A stretch of DNA of 64,000 nt from Desulfobulbaceae bacterium. Its GTDB lineage: Bacteria; Desulfobacterota; Desulfobulbia; Desulfobulbales; SURF-16. Within the stretch, counting starts at the first letter, position 1, and the number at the start of each line of letters is the position of its first letter. Positions 54,989 through 63,063 of this stretch are shown here, piece after piece. Under the pieces are notes generated by a model. The model did not search any database, had not been told where the DNA came from, and saw only the letters and a program-made list of their open reading frames with translations. Position numbers and translations under genes: made by a program. The DNA lies in NCBI GenBank assembly GCA_024637145.1, contig JAGXFQ010000040.1, forward strand, positions 1-64,000. The letters are read 5' to 3'.

Positions 54989-55687
54989 ATGGCTGAAAAG
55001 AAGAAATTCTACGCCATTGCCGTCGGCCGCAAGCCGGGCATCTATACCAGCTGGCCCGAGGCCCAGGCCCAGGTCATGACCTTTGCCGGGGCCAGATACA
55101 AGGGCTTTGCCACCAGGGCTGAGGCCGAGGCCTGGATCAAAAATCCCGTCTACCCGGGCCCGGCGCTGAAGGCCAAGGGCAGTGGCAAGACAAGGCCGGC
55201 CCCGGCCAAAGCGGCCCAGGAAGGGGAGATTGTCATCTATACCGATGGCGGGGCCCGGTTTAACCCCGGCCCCGGTGGTTTTGGCGTGGTGATGATGGAA
55301 AACGGCGAGCGCCGGGAATTTTCCGGGGGCTACCGGTTGACCACCAATAACCGCATGGAGCTCATGGGCTGCATCGTGGCCCTGCGCAAGATCAAGGACA
55401 AGGGAAAGTCCATCAGCCTCTATTCCGATTCCCAGTATGTGGTGCAGGGTATCACCAAGGGCTGGGCCCGGAACTGGCGGCAAAGGGGCTGGCTCAAGGC
55501 GGACAAGCAGCCGGCCGTCAACCCGGACCTCTGGGCCGAGCTTCTGGAGCTCACCGAGGGGCTGAAAATTGATTTCAGATGGGTAAAGGGCCACGCCGGC
55601 AATGAGTTCAATGAGCGCTGCGACGAGCTGGCCGTTTCCTCAGCCGCCCAGGCCGATCTGCCGGTGGACAGGGGCTACAAAGGTTAA
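54989..55687 (+). CDS. rnhA: Ribonuclease HI with N-terminal viroplasmin-like domain
   Basis: A 232-residue protein. The N-terminal 50 residues (FYAIAVGRKPGIYTSWPEAQ) form the small hybrid-binding caulimovirus-type domain. The RNase H domain covers about 78-220. Catalytic residues are the Asp in IYTDGG, Glu in NNRMELMG, Asp in YSDSQY and Asp in NERCDELA. It cleaves the RNA strand of RNA-DNA hybrids and R-loops. It ends near a long hairpin and converges on the rubredoxin gene. Confidence 0.95.
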   Translation: MAEKKKFYAIAVGRKPGIYTSWPEAQAQVMTFAGARYKGFATRAEAEAWIKNPVYPGPALKAKGSGKTRPAPAKAAQEGEIVIYTDGGARFNPGPGGFGVVMMENGERREFSGGYRLTTNNRMELMGCIVALRKIKDKGKSISLYSDSQYVVQGITKGWARNWRQRGWLKADKQPAVNPDLWAELLELTEGLKIDFRWVKGHAGNEFNERCDELAVSSAAQADLPVDRGYKG

Positions 55688-55731
55688 GTCATTGTCAAAT
55701 AATATGGTCGTATAGGTGGCCAGATGGCATA

Positions 55732-55785
55732 AGGAGCCGTACAGTAAGGCAACATAACTGGGCATGTTGTTGCTGAACGGCTCCT
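55732..55785. repeat. Interrupted hairpin between rnhA and rubredoxin
   Basis: AGGAGCCGT (55732) pairs with ACGGCTCCT (55777), CAACAT (55750) with ATGTTG (55764), and CAG with CTG in between. There is no T run. The position between convergent genes suits a terminator or REP-like element. Confidence 0.55.
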
Positions 55786-55813
55786 AAGTAGAGGGGGCGT
55801 GGCCTTTGGAAAA

Positions 55814-55975
55814 TCATTCCTCAGGCTCAAAGGCACCCTTGCCGGCCCCGCACAGGGGGCAGACCCAGGTCTCAGGCAGGTCATCAAAGGCGGTGCCCGG
55901 CGCAATGCCGGCGTTTTCGTCACCAATCTCAGGATCATAGACATAGCCGCAGACAGTACAGACATATTTTTGCAT
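55814..55975 (-). CDS. Rubredoxin
   Basis: A 53-residue rubredoxin, too short for a standard gene scan. C6-x2-C9 in [14 protein letters not shown] and C39-x2-C42 in TWVCPLCGA bind one iron, and the W37 and aromatic residues are typical. The ribosome site AAGGAG lies before the ATG at 55975. It is an electron carrier for rubrerythrin and oxygen or superoxide reduction systems, which the rubrerythrin gene in this window would also need. Confidence 0.97.
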   Translation of the reverse strand: MQKYVCTVCGYVYDPEIGDENAGIAPGTAFDDLPETWVCPLCGAGKGAFEPEE

Positions 55976-56044
55976 GGGGTCTCCTTGGCAAAATTGTATG
56001 AGGTGTGCTTCTTATGATAGTGGTTCGGAGCGCAAAAGAAAAGA

Positions 56045-56200
56045 TAACTGCTCACAGGGCACCGAATCTTCCCGCGAGCAGGCCGGCTTACGTATGACAT
56101 ATACGCTGCGCCTGTCTGCTCGCGAAAATCTCCGGCACCTTGCAAGCAGTTACAACTCAGGTGGTTATTGTAATTGAGGTGGCCATGGGGTGAGCAGTTA
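56045..56200. repeat. Long imperfect inverted repeat with third arm copy
   Basis: TAACTGCTCACAGGGCACCG (56045) pairs with CGGCACCTTGCAAGCAGTTA (ending 56152) in about 15 of 20 positions. Inside, GCGAGCAGG pairs with CCTG..TGCTCGC. GTGAGCAGTTA recurs at 56190-56200. The stretch lies upstream of rubredoxin and downstream of the 67-residue gene and looks like decayed repeat or insertion-element ends. Confidence 0.5.
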
Positions 56201-56214
56201 CAATAAAAGAGTTC

Positions 56215-56418
56215 TTATTCACTCTCCGGGCTTTCCGTGATCATGCCCAGGAGATCCTCGCGGAAGGCCTCGTCCTGGATGAGTTTGGTGGCCAGGGCCT
56301 TGCAGATCTGGCCGGCCAGCCCCTCTTCCTGGTCAAAGGCAATATCCACTTCGATATCCCCCTCGAAGGCGGTGAGGATGACAGCGGCCTGATTTTTCTC
56401 CAGTGTGAGTTCAGCCAT
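56215..56418 (-). CDS. Small conserved-looking acidic protein, function unknown
   Basis: 67 residues (MAELTLEKNQAAVILTAFEGD...). It is acidic and alpha/beta, with no membrane or metal motif. The upstream AAGGAGAAAA is a good ribosome site. It is read just ahead of the converging hairpin region. I do not recognise a family. It looks like a small regulatory or chaperone-type protein. Confidence 0.6.
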   Translation of the reverse strand: MAELTLEKNQAAVILTAFEGDIEVDIAFDQEEGLAGQICKALATKLIQDEAFREDLLGMITESPESE

Positions 56419-56467
56419 TTTTCTCCTTGGTCGGTTTTGGTTATTGATGCTGGGCGCAGATATAAAA

Positions 56468-56914
56468 TCAGCCCATGCTGGCGGCGGTCACCGAGGCAAT
56501 GAGGCCGTAACGCGCCAGTTTGCCGCTGAAGGTCAGCAGGGAAAAGCGAAAAAAGTTGAGACGCAGCGAGCCGCCCACCAGGCAGAGGGGATCGCCGATC
56601 ACCGGCAGCCAGGAGAGCAGAAGAGACCAGGAACCATATCGTTGGTAGAGGCGGGTTGCCCTGGCCACCTGGTCAGGCCTGATGCGCAGGATTTTTTCCA
56701 TAATAAAGGCGGAACCCCAGATGCCTATGGCGTAGGTGGTGCACGCCCCCAGGAAGTTGCCCAGGGTGGCCACGGCCACCAGATGGCCCACATCATGGGC
56801 CTGGAGGATCAGGGCCACCAGCAGCCACTCCGAGCCCAGGGGCAGGATGGTGGCGGCCATAAAGCTGATCAAAAAAAGGGCGGGAAGAGCGTTCTGGAGG
56901 AGAAAATCCGGCAT
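56468..56914 (-). CDS. YqaA/DedA-like membrane protein
   Basis: About 148 residues from ATG 56914. Four to five helices contain the SNARE-associated/DedA core signatures FMAATILPLGSEWLLVALI, GNFLGACTTYAIG and the conserved R/proline pattern in YGSWSLLLSWLPVIGDPLCL. The YqaA branch is short. DedA proteins are linked to membrane potential and phospholipid scrambling. The gene lies 49 bases upstream of the 67-residue protein on the same strand and may be co-transcribed. Confidence 0.78.
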   Translation of the reverse strand: MPDFLLQNALPALFLISFMAATILPLGSEWLLVALILQAHDVGHLVAVATLGNFLGACTTYAIGIWGSAFIMEKILRIRPDQVARATRLYQRYGSWSLLLSWLPVIGDPLCLVGGSLRLNFFRFSLLTFSGKLARYGLIASVTAASMG

Positions 56915-57072
56915 GGTTTTCCAGGGGGGCAAAGGGGAAAGTTGGCCCTGTTAGGAGCGCTCTGATAATTTTTTTGTTAAAATGGGCGACAATGATTAGT
57001 ATATATAATGAATTAAGCGCTATTTTTCACGCCTGTTTTTAGGGGTTGATCTTTCTTAAGGAGGGGTGCACC

Positions 57073-57471
57073 ATGGTTTCAGGAATCAACACGTCACTCT
57101 CTGCCCTTACCTCTCTGGCCACCAAGGTGCAGTCCACGGCCAATAATGTCGCCAATGTGAACACCGAGGGCTACCAGGCCAGCCGCGTCACCCTGCAGGA
57201 TGTCGCCAGCCAGGAGATTGCCACGGCCGCCGGCGCCAGTCAGGTGGGGCGGGGGGTTGCCGTGACTTCCGTGGAGCGCCCCACCTCTCCGGAGGTCCCT
57301 GGAAGCAGCGCTTCCCCGGGGTCTGCTCCTGATTTTGTGGAGAATTCCAATGTTGATCTGGCCAAGGAGTTCACCACCATGATGATTTCCAAGACCAGCT
57401 ATAGGGCCAATATCAAGATGATCCAGGCCGGGGACGAGATGATCGGCAACCTGCTCGATATCAAGACCTGA
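57073..57471 (+). CDS. Flagellar rod/hook-like protein, orphan
   Basis: About 132 residues from ATG 57073 behind AAGGAGGGG. It has the N-terminal rod-protein motif (ANNVANVNTEGYQASRV, the usual NNxANxxTxGY) and the C-terminal signature VDLAKEFTTMMISKTSYRAN typical of FlgB/FlgC/FlgG-type axial proteins. No other flagellar gene is near, so its assembly context is unknown. A terminator follows at 57495. Confidence 0.78.
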   Translation: MVSGINTSLSALTSLATKVQSTANNVANVNTEGYQASRVTLQDVASQEIATAAGASQVGRGVAVTSVERPTSPEVPGSSASPGSAPDFVENSNVDLAKEFTTMMISKTSYRANIKMIQAGDEMIGNLLDIKT

Positions 57472-57494
57472 TCGCTTTTTGTCTGTTGCAATAC

Positions 57495-57537
57495 AAAAAG
57501 GCGGCAGAGGCCTCAAGGCGTCTGCCGCCTTTTTTTG
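57495..57537 (+). terminator. Terminator after the rod-like gene
   Basis: AAAAAGGCGGCAGA pairs with TCTGCCGCCTTTTTTT around a GGCCTCAAGGCG loop, with seven T. Confidence 0.85.
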
Positions 57538-57664
57538 TGTTGATACCGGCCTGACCCCGGAGGTACTTTTTCCTTTACTCCGGCGGGAGGCAGAGAGAAA
57601 AAAGAGGTAAGGCGTCTTGAGACCTTTCTCGCGCTCTCTAGAGTGGCCTGAAGCGGGGCATCTG

Positions 57665-58240
57665 CTATTCTTTGCTCTCAATCTCGATTTTCTTGACCTG
57701 GGAGGTGGGAACGGCCTGGCGGGGAATGGTCAGGTTGAGGACGCCCTTTTTGAAAGAGGCCTTGATCTTGTCTTTTTCGGCATCCTCCGGCAGAGAGAGA
57801 ACACGCTGAAAGGAACCGTAGCAGCGCTCCTCCCGATAAAAATTTTTCTCCTGTTCTTTTGTTTCCTGCTTTTTCTCGCCGCTGATGATCAGGTTGTTGC
57901 CGCTTACCTCGACCTTGACATCCTTGTCATCAACACCCGGCACCTCCACCGTGATGGCATATTCTTTTTCTGAGGAGCTGATGTCCAGGCTGGGTTTGAT
58001 CAGACCCTCCGGCAGACCCGGGATCCGCAGAGAGGGCAAGGGGCTGAGGCCGGCAAAGGGCGGGGAAAAGCCGCGGAAGAAATTGTTGAACATCCGGTCA
58101 ATCTCGCTTTGCAGCTGCTGTAAGGGTTGCAAGGGCAGGCCCGGCAGGTGTTGCGCATGGTGCTGGACCGGGATGGTCTTACTCCTCTCCCCCTCTTCTT
58201 CGGCAAACCAGTTCCAGGGCACCATCTTTTTGAAATCCAT
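57665..58240 (-). CDS. Small heat-shock protein, Hsp20 family
   Basis: A 191-residue alpha-crystallin-domain chaperone. The N-terminal part (QLQSEIDRMFNNFFRGFSP) is typical. The crystallin domain runs from about residue 85 with PSLDISSSEKEYAITVEVPG and ends with GVLNLTIPR, with an I-x-I-like end in KKIEIESKE. It binds unfolding proteins without ATP. The start ATG follows GGAGGTAAC. I found no clear CIRCE or sigma32 site. Confidence 0.92.
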   Translation of the reverse strand: MDFKKMVPWNWFAEEEGERSKTIPVQHHAQHLPGLPLQPLQQLQSEIDRMFNNFFRGFSPPFAGLSPLPSLRIPGLPEGLIKPSLDISSSEKEYAITVEVPGVDDKDVKVEVSGNNLIISGEKKQETKEQEKNFYREERCYGSFQRVLSLPEDAEKDKIKASFKKGVLNLTIPRQAVPTSQVKKIEIESKE

Positions 58241-58485
58241 ATGTTACCTCCATATATCTTGTTGTTGTTGGCCTTGACCGCCGGCAGTGCAGGTTTCTCA
58301 TTTCGGGCAGCATCTCTTCTTTTTATCATAAGGAAGAGGGGCAGGAAAAATCTTTTTCGCCCCTTTTCAGGGGTCACAAAATCTTTACCAATCAATCCGG
58401 TTCGTTTGTTCACTATTGATTTGGGAAAAGGTACAATCATAAAAAGCTATGCCGTGCTAAGCGCATTTTCTGCTATGGAGAGGTG

Positions 58486-58980
58486 ATGACCAAAAAGATT
58501 ACTGCCCTGGTTTTGGTCCTCTGCCTGGCCTTGGGGGGCTGGCTGGCCTTTTATTTTTCTGCGAAGCAGGTGATCAGGCGCCAGCTTGTTGACCTTGGCC
58601 AGGCCCTGAGCAAAGAGGAGATGGAGACGTCGTTGCAGATGGCCGTGAAGATGGGCCGGGTTAAAAAGATGGTGGCGGCCCGCTGTCAGGTTCTTATCCC
58701 GGAACGGGGATATGATCAGGCCCTGGAGCAGGATCTGATTATCCACTATCTGCTCTATTACCGTCGGCACTATGCTGTTGTTAGCGTAGCCTTGGCGGAT
58801 CTGGATGTGGCTATCCCGGTGAAGAATGAGGCCCGGGTGCAGGCCACGGTCCATCTTCAGCGCCAGCAGGTAAATCAGGAGATGGTTGCCGAGGTGGCGC
58901 CGGCGACCCTTGTCCTGCACAAGGAGGAGAAAGAGTGGCTGATCAACCGGGTCACCATGGCTGAGGCGCTGGTGGAGTAG
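58486..58980 (+). CDS. Single-helix membrane-anchored protein, unknown
   Basis: About 164 residues from ATG 58486. One N-terminal helix (ITALVLVLCLALGGWLAFYF) anchors the protein, perhaps as an uncleaved signal. The rest is an alpha/beta domain with a NTF2-like pattern, RYYRRHYAVVSVALADL-type strands in YYRRHYAVVSVALADLDVA and QATVHLQRQQVNQEMV, which suggests a small dimeric domain. It overlaps closely with the next gene (five bases apart), forming an operon. Function is unknown. Confidence 0.6.
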   Translation: MTKKITALVLVLCLALGGWLAFYFSAKQVIRRQLVDLGQALSKEEMETSLQMAVKMGRVKKMVAARCQVLIPERGYDQALEQDLIIHYLLYYRRHYAVVSVALADLDVAIPVKNEARVQATVHLQRQQVNQEMVAEVAPATLVLHKEEKEWLINRVTMAEALVE

Positions 58981-58984
58981 GGAT

Positions 58985-59467
58985 ATGGATATTTTCAGTC
59001 ACAGCCTCTGGGGCTATGGCCTCTTTGGTCGCCACCGGCCATGGTTGGCCATGGCCTTCGGCGCCATGCCCGATATGGTCAGTTTCGGGGCCTTTGCGGT
59101 TATCCGCCTGCTTAATGGCAATTATGTGGCAGGCAAGCCGCCTTTAGAGATCATCCCGGCCTGGTGTTTTCTGCTCTATGACCTCAGTCACAGCCTCCTC
59201 ATTGCCCTGCTCGCCTGTCTGCTTCTGTTCTGGCAAAACAGGGCCCTGGCCTTTGTCATGCTGGCCTGGCCCTTTCATATTCTCCTCGATATCCCCTTTC
59301 ATACCCGTCATTATTTCCCCACCAAGTTCTTTTATCCCCTCAGTGATTATTTCTATGACGGTATTGCCTGGAGTACGCCCGTGGTCTGGCTGCCCAACAT
59401 CGCCGGGGTGGTTGTGGTGGTTGGGTATCGGTTGTGGCAGAGGAAAAGGCTGGCCCGGAGCTGGTAA
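58985..59467 (+). CDS. Membrane protein with N-terminal MDIFSH motif, unknown
   Basis: A 160-residue protein with four or so helices. It starts MDIFSHSLWGYGLF and has HSLLIALLACLLLFW and HILLDIPFH, histidine-rich motifs similar to the YdjM/LexA-regulated membrane-bound metal hydrolase family. The histidines and aspartates are kept in positions that could bind metal. It follows the 164-residue gene closely. A terminator follows. Confidence 0.65.
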   Translation: MDIFSHSLWGYGLFGRHRPWLAMAFGAMPDMVSFGAFAVIRLLNGNYVAGKPPLEIIPAWCFLLYDLSHSLLIALLACLLLFWQNRALAFVMLAWPFHILLDIPFHTRHYFPTKFFYPLSDYFYDGIAWSTPVVWLPNIAGVVVVVGYRLWQRKRLARSW

Positions 59468-59567
59468 GCGCGCCTTGGCCCCCTGTTTTGGCGCGGTTAT
59501 CTGGCGGCGGGAAAAAGGGGGCAGGCAGGGTGGAACATTGCGGAGGCCGGGCCCCAAAAAGAGAAAA

Positions 59568-59602
59568 GAAAAGGCGGCAGAGTATTCTCTGCCGCCTTTT
59601 TC
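59568..59602 (+). terminator. Terminator between convergent genes
   Basis: AAAAGGCGGCAGAG pairs with CTCTGCCGCCTTTT around TATT, with A and T runs on both sides, serving both the 58985 gene and the leftward rubrerythrin gene. Confidence 0.85.
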
Positions 59603-59644
59603 TGATTGCCGGATCAGCCGGCACTGTTTTTTTTCAAGGCTCTG

Positions 59645-60145
59645 TCAGGCAACCAGCTCAAAGATATGGGCCTTGGCGCCGCAGATGGGGCAGCGTTCCG
59701 GTGGGGTGCCCAGCTCGATATAGCCGCAGACCGGGCAGAGATAGAAGGCGGCGGTATCAAGGTCCACGCCGTTTTTGACGGCCTCCATGGCCTTGCTGTA
59801 GAGCTGGGCATGAACGGCCTCGGCCTTGGTGGCGAATTTGAACATCACCTTGGCCTTATGGCCCTCCTCCTCGGCCTGTTTGATCATGGGCGGATACATG
59901 TCTTCAAACTCATGGGTCTCGCCGTTAATGGCCGCCTGGAGGTTGTCGACGGTTGAGCCCACCATGTCCAGGGCCTTCAGGTGGCCCTCCGCATGGATGC
60001 GCTCGGCCTCGGCAGTGGTGCGGAAGAGCTTGGCCACATTGGCAAAGCCCTCTTTTTCGGCCTTTCTGGCAAAGGCCCGGTATTTCTGATTGGCCTGGCT
60101 TTCGCCGGCAAAGGCATCCTTGAGATTGTCGGTGGTTGATGGCAT
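59645..60145 (-). CDS. rbr: Rubrerythrin
   Basis: A 166-residue rubrerythrin. The N-terminal four-helix ferritin-like diiron domain has AFAGESQANQKYRAFARKAE and ERIHAEGHLKAL with the ExxH ligands, plus a second EAVHAQLY. The C-terminal rubredoxin domain has CPVCGY and CPICGA. It reduces hydrogen peroxide in anaerobes using electrons from rubredoxin, whose gene is at 55814. An AT palindrome lies upstream. The ATG is at 60145. Confidence 0.96.
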   Translation of the reverse strand: MPSTTDNLKDAFAGESQANQKYRAFARKAEKEGFANVAKLFRTTAEAERIHAEGHLKALDMVGSTVDNLQAAINGETHEFEDMYPPMIKQAEEEGHKAKVMFKFATKAEAVHAQLYSKAMEAVKNGVDLDTAAFYLCPVCGYIELGTPPERCPICGAKAHIFELVA

Positions 60146-60196
60146 GGCTCCTCCGTGTTGTGGGAATAAGGTATGATAAGGAATTGTTGATAATAG

Positions 60197-60227
60197 TTAT
60201 TATTTATTTATAGCAGATAAATAATAA
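60197..60227. promoter_or_regulatory. AT-rich palindrome upstream of rubrerythrin
   Basis: TTATTATTTAT (60197-60207) and ATAAATAATAA (60217-60227) form a perfect 11-base inverted repeat about 50 bases upstream of the rubrerythrin start. PerR/Fur-family boxes are AT-rich palindromes of this kind and often control rubrerythrin, but the match to a consensus is only general. Confidence 0.45.
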
Positions 60228-60370
60228 AATTCAAGGAATAAAATATAATTAAACCACGCTGATGGTCAAAGATTTTCAGTTCTTTCGACCCTTGGCCGGA
60301 AATGGTATTCTGAATAAAAAAGGGCCGGCAGCGCCGGCTGCAGATTTGAATCAGGGACAGGGAATTTTTT

Positions 60371-62146
60371 ATGTCTGAGCAGATGAACAAAGAGCTTGGG
60401 ACCGGTGATGTCCTTTGGAATCTCACGGATCTTTACCAGGGGCCGGCTGATGAGCTGATCAAAGACGATATTGATCTCTGCCGGCAGGAGGCGGCCCTGC
60501 TCAAGGAGCTCTCTGGTGGTTTGGCGCAGCTGGAGCCGGCCCAGTTTGCCCGGGTGGTGCGCCGCCTGGAACGTATTGCCACCAATCTGGGTCGGGTGGC
60601 CACCTATGCCTATCTCAATTTTGCCACCCAAGTCACCGATGCCAAGGCCGGCGCTTTTTTGCAGGAGGTGAAGGAGGCGGCCAGCCGCATCAGCCGCGAC
60701 ACCGTCTTTTTTGATCTGGAGTGGGCCAAGATGGACGAGGAGGCGGCCCGGCCTTTTCTGGAATCTGCAGAAACCCTCCCCTATCACCATTATCTGGCCA
60801 GCATCAGGCGTTACGCCGATCATCTCCTCTCCCAGGTGGAGGAGACCCTGCTCATTGAGTTGAGCCCGGTGGGGGGCTCAAGCTGGACCAGCCTCTTCAC
60901 CAAGGTGATGGGCAATCTCAAGTTTGGCGACACCCAGAGGGGCCAGGAAGAGGTGCTGGCCGATCTCCATAGCCCGGACCGCCAGGTGCGGATCCAGGCG
61001 GCCCAGGACTTAACGGCCGGACTCAAGAGCCAGCTCTATCTCTTTACCCATATCTTCAATACCCTGCTGGCCGATAAGATGATTGATGACCGGCTGCGCG
61101 GCTATGCCACCTGGGACAGCTCCCGCCACCTCGCCAATGAGCTTGACGAGGAGACCGTGGCTGCCCTGGTCTCAGCCACCACCGGGCGGTATGATATTGT
61201 CCAGCGCTATTATGGCCTGAAAAAGAGGCTGCTCGGCCTGGCGGAGCTCCATGATTACGACCGCTACGCCCCCCTGCCCAGCCTGCCCGCCAAGCGGCTC
61301 AGCTGGCAGGAGTCTCAGGAGATGGTGCTGGCCGGGTTCAGCGACTTTTCACCCCAGCTGGCGGAGATCGCCGGCCTCTTTTTTGAGCGGCAATGGATCC
61401 ATGCCCCGGTGCAGGATGGCAAGCAGGGCGGCGCCTTTGCCCATCCCTGTGTGCCCGATGTCCACCCCTACGTCCTGGTCAATTACACCGGCAATCTGCG
61501 CGACGTCTCCACCGTGGCCCATGAACTTGGCCATGGCGTCCATCAATATCTGGCCCGGGACCAGGGCTATTTTAACGGCAACACCCCTCTGGTTCTGGCC
61601 GAGACCGCCTCGGTTTTTGCCGAACTCCTCATCTTTCACAAGCAGCTCGAGCTCCTCACCGATGCCGCCCAGCGCCGGGCCTTTATCTGTCAGAAGCTGG
61701 AATCGATCTTTGCCACTGTCTTCAGGCAGATCTCCATGAACCGTTTTGAGGATATGATGCACAACAGCCGCCGCCAGGAGGGGGAGCTTTCCAGTGCCAA
61801 GCTCTCTGAGCTGTGGCTCACCAGCCAGCGTGCCATGTTCGGCGATGCCGTCACCCTGAGTGCGGAGTATGGCATTTGGTGGTCCTACATTCCCCATTTT
61901 CTGCGCACCCCCGGCTATGTCTATGCCTATGCCTTTGGCGAGCTGCTGGTGCTGGCCCTCTACAAGCTGTACCAGGAGCAGGGCGCGGCTTTTGTCCCCA
62001 AATATCTGGAGCTCCTCAGTCAGGGGGGCAGCCAGTCGCCCTACGAGCTGCTCAAGCCCTTTGCCATTGATCTGCGCGATCCCGCCTTCTGGCAGGGGGG
62101 GCTTACGGTTATTGATGAGATGCTTTGTCAGGTGGAAGAGGCATAA
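60371..62146 (+). CDS. pepF: Oligoendopeptidase F family (M3B) metallopeptidase
   Basis: A 591-residue zinc peptidase, M3 family. The HExxH motif is in VAHELGHGVHQY, with the third ligand glutamate about 25 residues later in LAETASVFAELL. The N-terminal helical half (LWNLTDLYQGPADELIKDDI) begins as in PepF. It cleaves short peptides in the cytoplasm. It is divergent from rubrerythrin. An inverted repeat with GTTGAAAAA arms follows. Confidence 0.94.
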   Translation: MSEQMNKELGTGDVLWNLTDLYQGPADELIKDDIDLCRQEAALLKELSGGLAQLEPAQFARVVRRLERIATNLGRVATYAYLNFATQVTDAKAGAFLQEVKEAASRISRDTVFFDLEWAKMDEEAARPFLESAETLPYHHYLASIRRYADHLLSQVEETLLIELSPVGGSSWTSLFTKVMGNLKFGDTQRGQEEVLADLHSPDRQVRIQAAQDLTAGLKSQLYLFTHIFNTLLADKMIDDRLRGYATWDSSRHLANELDEETVAALVSATTGRYDIVQRYYGLKKRLLGLAELHDYDRYAPLPSLPAKRLSWQESQEMVLAGFSDFSPQLAEIAGLFFERQWIHAPVQDGKQGGAFAHPCVPDVHPYVLVNYTGNLRDVSTVAHELGHGVHQYLARDQGYFNGNTPLVLAETASVFAELLIFHKQLELLTDAAQRRAFICQKLESIFATVFRQISMNRFEDMMHNSRRQEGELSSAKLSELWLTSQRAMFGDAVTLSAEYGIWWSYIPHFLRTPGYVYAYAFGELLVLALYKLYQEQGAAFVPKYLELLSQGGSQSPYELLKPFAIDLRDPAFWQGGLTVIDEMLCQVEEA

Positions 62147-62147
62147 C

Positions 62148-62193
62148 AGCCTGTTGAAAAACTACTGCGCTCGCTACCTTTTTCAACGGGCTG
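62148..62193 (+). terminator. Inverted repeat after pepF
   Basis: AGCCTGTTGAAAAA pairs with TTTTTCAACGGGCT with one mismatch and a long loop, giving a weak terminator-like structure between pepF and the next gene. Confidence 0.45.
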
Positions 62194-62277
62194 ATAAGGC
62201 AAGAACCGCAGCGCCGCTTGCTGGCTCCGGCCGGAAAAGCGAGCTGTCTTGAAATACCCTTTTTGAAGGAGGAAGAT

Positions 62278-62967
62278 ATGAGCAGATATGTGGTGGCGAA
62301 CTGGAAATCGCATAAGACTCTGGCCGAGGCCGGCCAGTGGCTGAGCCGGTTTCTCGAGCTGTACAAGCCCCAGGCCGGAGTCAAGGTTATCCTGGCCCCG
62401 GCCTTTCCCTTTTTGGGACCCCTGCAGCAGATGCTGGCAAAGGGCAAGAGCGGCGTGGAACTGGCCAGCCAGGATATCTCCGCCTTTCCGCTGGGATCCT
62501 ATACCGGTGCCGTGGCAGCGGCTATGATTCAGGATCTGGTGGGCTATAGCCTGGTGGGCCATTCCGAACGGCGGCGCTGGTTCCGGGAAACCGACCAGGA
62601 GGTGGCCAACAAGGTCCATGAGGCCCTGGCCGTGGGTATTACGCCCATTATCTGCGTGGATCAGCCCTATATGCAGAGCCAGTTTGCCGCCCTTGCTGAC
62701 CAGGAGGTGAAGGAGTGTCTGGTGGGCTATGGACCGGTGGAGGCCATTGGCCTGGATATGTCGCCTGCTGTCGAGAGGGTTCAGGAGGCGATCAGCCAAT
62801 TGCACATCCTGGCCCCTGATAGTCCCATCCTGTACGGCGGGGCCGTCCATGGGGAAAATGCCGCCGACTACATGCAGATTCCTGGGCTCTCCGGCCTCAT
62901 GGTGGCCACGGCCAGCCTGGATCCTGAAAAATTTGTTGAGATCTGTCAACAGGTGGCGGCAAGCTGA
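62278..62967 (+). CDS. Triosephosphate isomerase homologue lacking the catalytic Glu
   Basis: About 229 residues from ATG 62278 behind AAGGAGGA, similar in length to the short archaeal-type TIMs. The TIM barrel motifs are visible: VANWKSH with Asn and Lys of the active site, SLVGHSERR with the catalytic histidine, and YGGAVHGENAADYM in the phosphate-binding region. The loop normally reading Y-E-P-V-W-A-I-G (or Y-E-P-P-E-L-I-G in archaea) is YGPVEAIG, so the catalytic glutamate is glycine. The protein may therefore not isomerise triose phosphates in the usual way; the glutamate two residues on could conceivably stand in. Confidence 0.8.
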   Translation: MSRYVVANWKSHKTLAEAGQWLSRFLELYKPQAGVKVILAPAFPFLGPLQQMLAKGKSGVELASQDISAFPLGSYTGAVAAAMIQDLVGYSLVGHSERRRWFRETDQEVANKVHEALAVGITPIICVDQPYMQSQFAALADQEVKECLVGYGPVEAIGLDMSPAVERVQEAISQLHILAPDSPILYGGAVHGENAADYMQIPGLSGLMVATASLDPEKFVEICQQVAAS

Positions 62968-62969
62968 AA

Positions 62970-63012
62970 AAAAGAGCACCCTGCCCGGCGGCAATGCCCG
63001 GCGCTCTTTTGG
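62970..63012 (+). terminator. Possible terminator after the TIM-like gene
   Basis: AAAGAGC (62971) pairs with GCTCTTTT (63003) across about 25 bases with partial inner pairing. Weak but well placed between convergent genes. Confidence 0.4.
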
Positions 63013-63030
63013 CAGGGAATTATTATCTCA

Positions 63031-63063
63031 GCAAGAGGCGTTAAGAGGCGTTAAGAGGCGTTG
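63031..63063. repeat. Three-unit 10-bp tandem repeat at a stop codon
   Basis: TTAAGAGGCG-type units are repeated about three times. On the reverse strand the stop codon TAA of the transporter gene and the next two units read CGCCTCTTAA in tandem. Slippage would not change the protein because each unit brings another stop. Confidence 0.6.
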
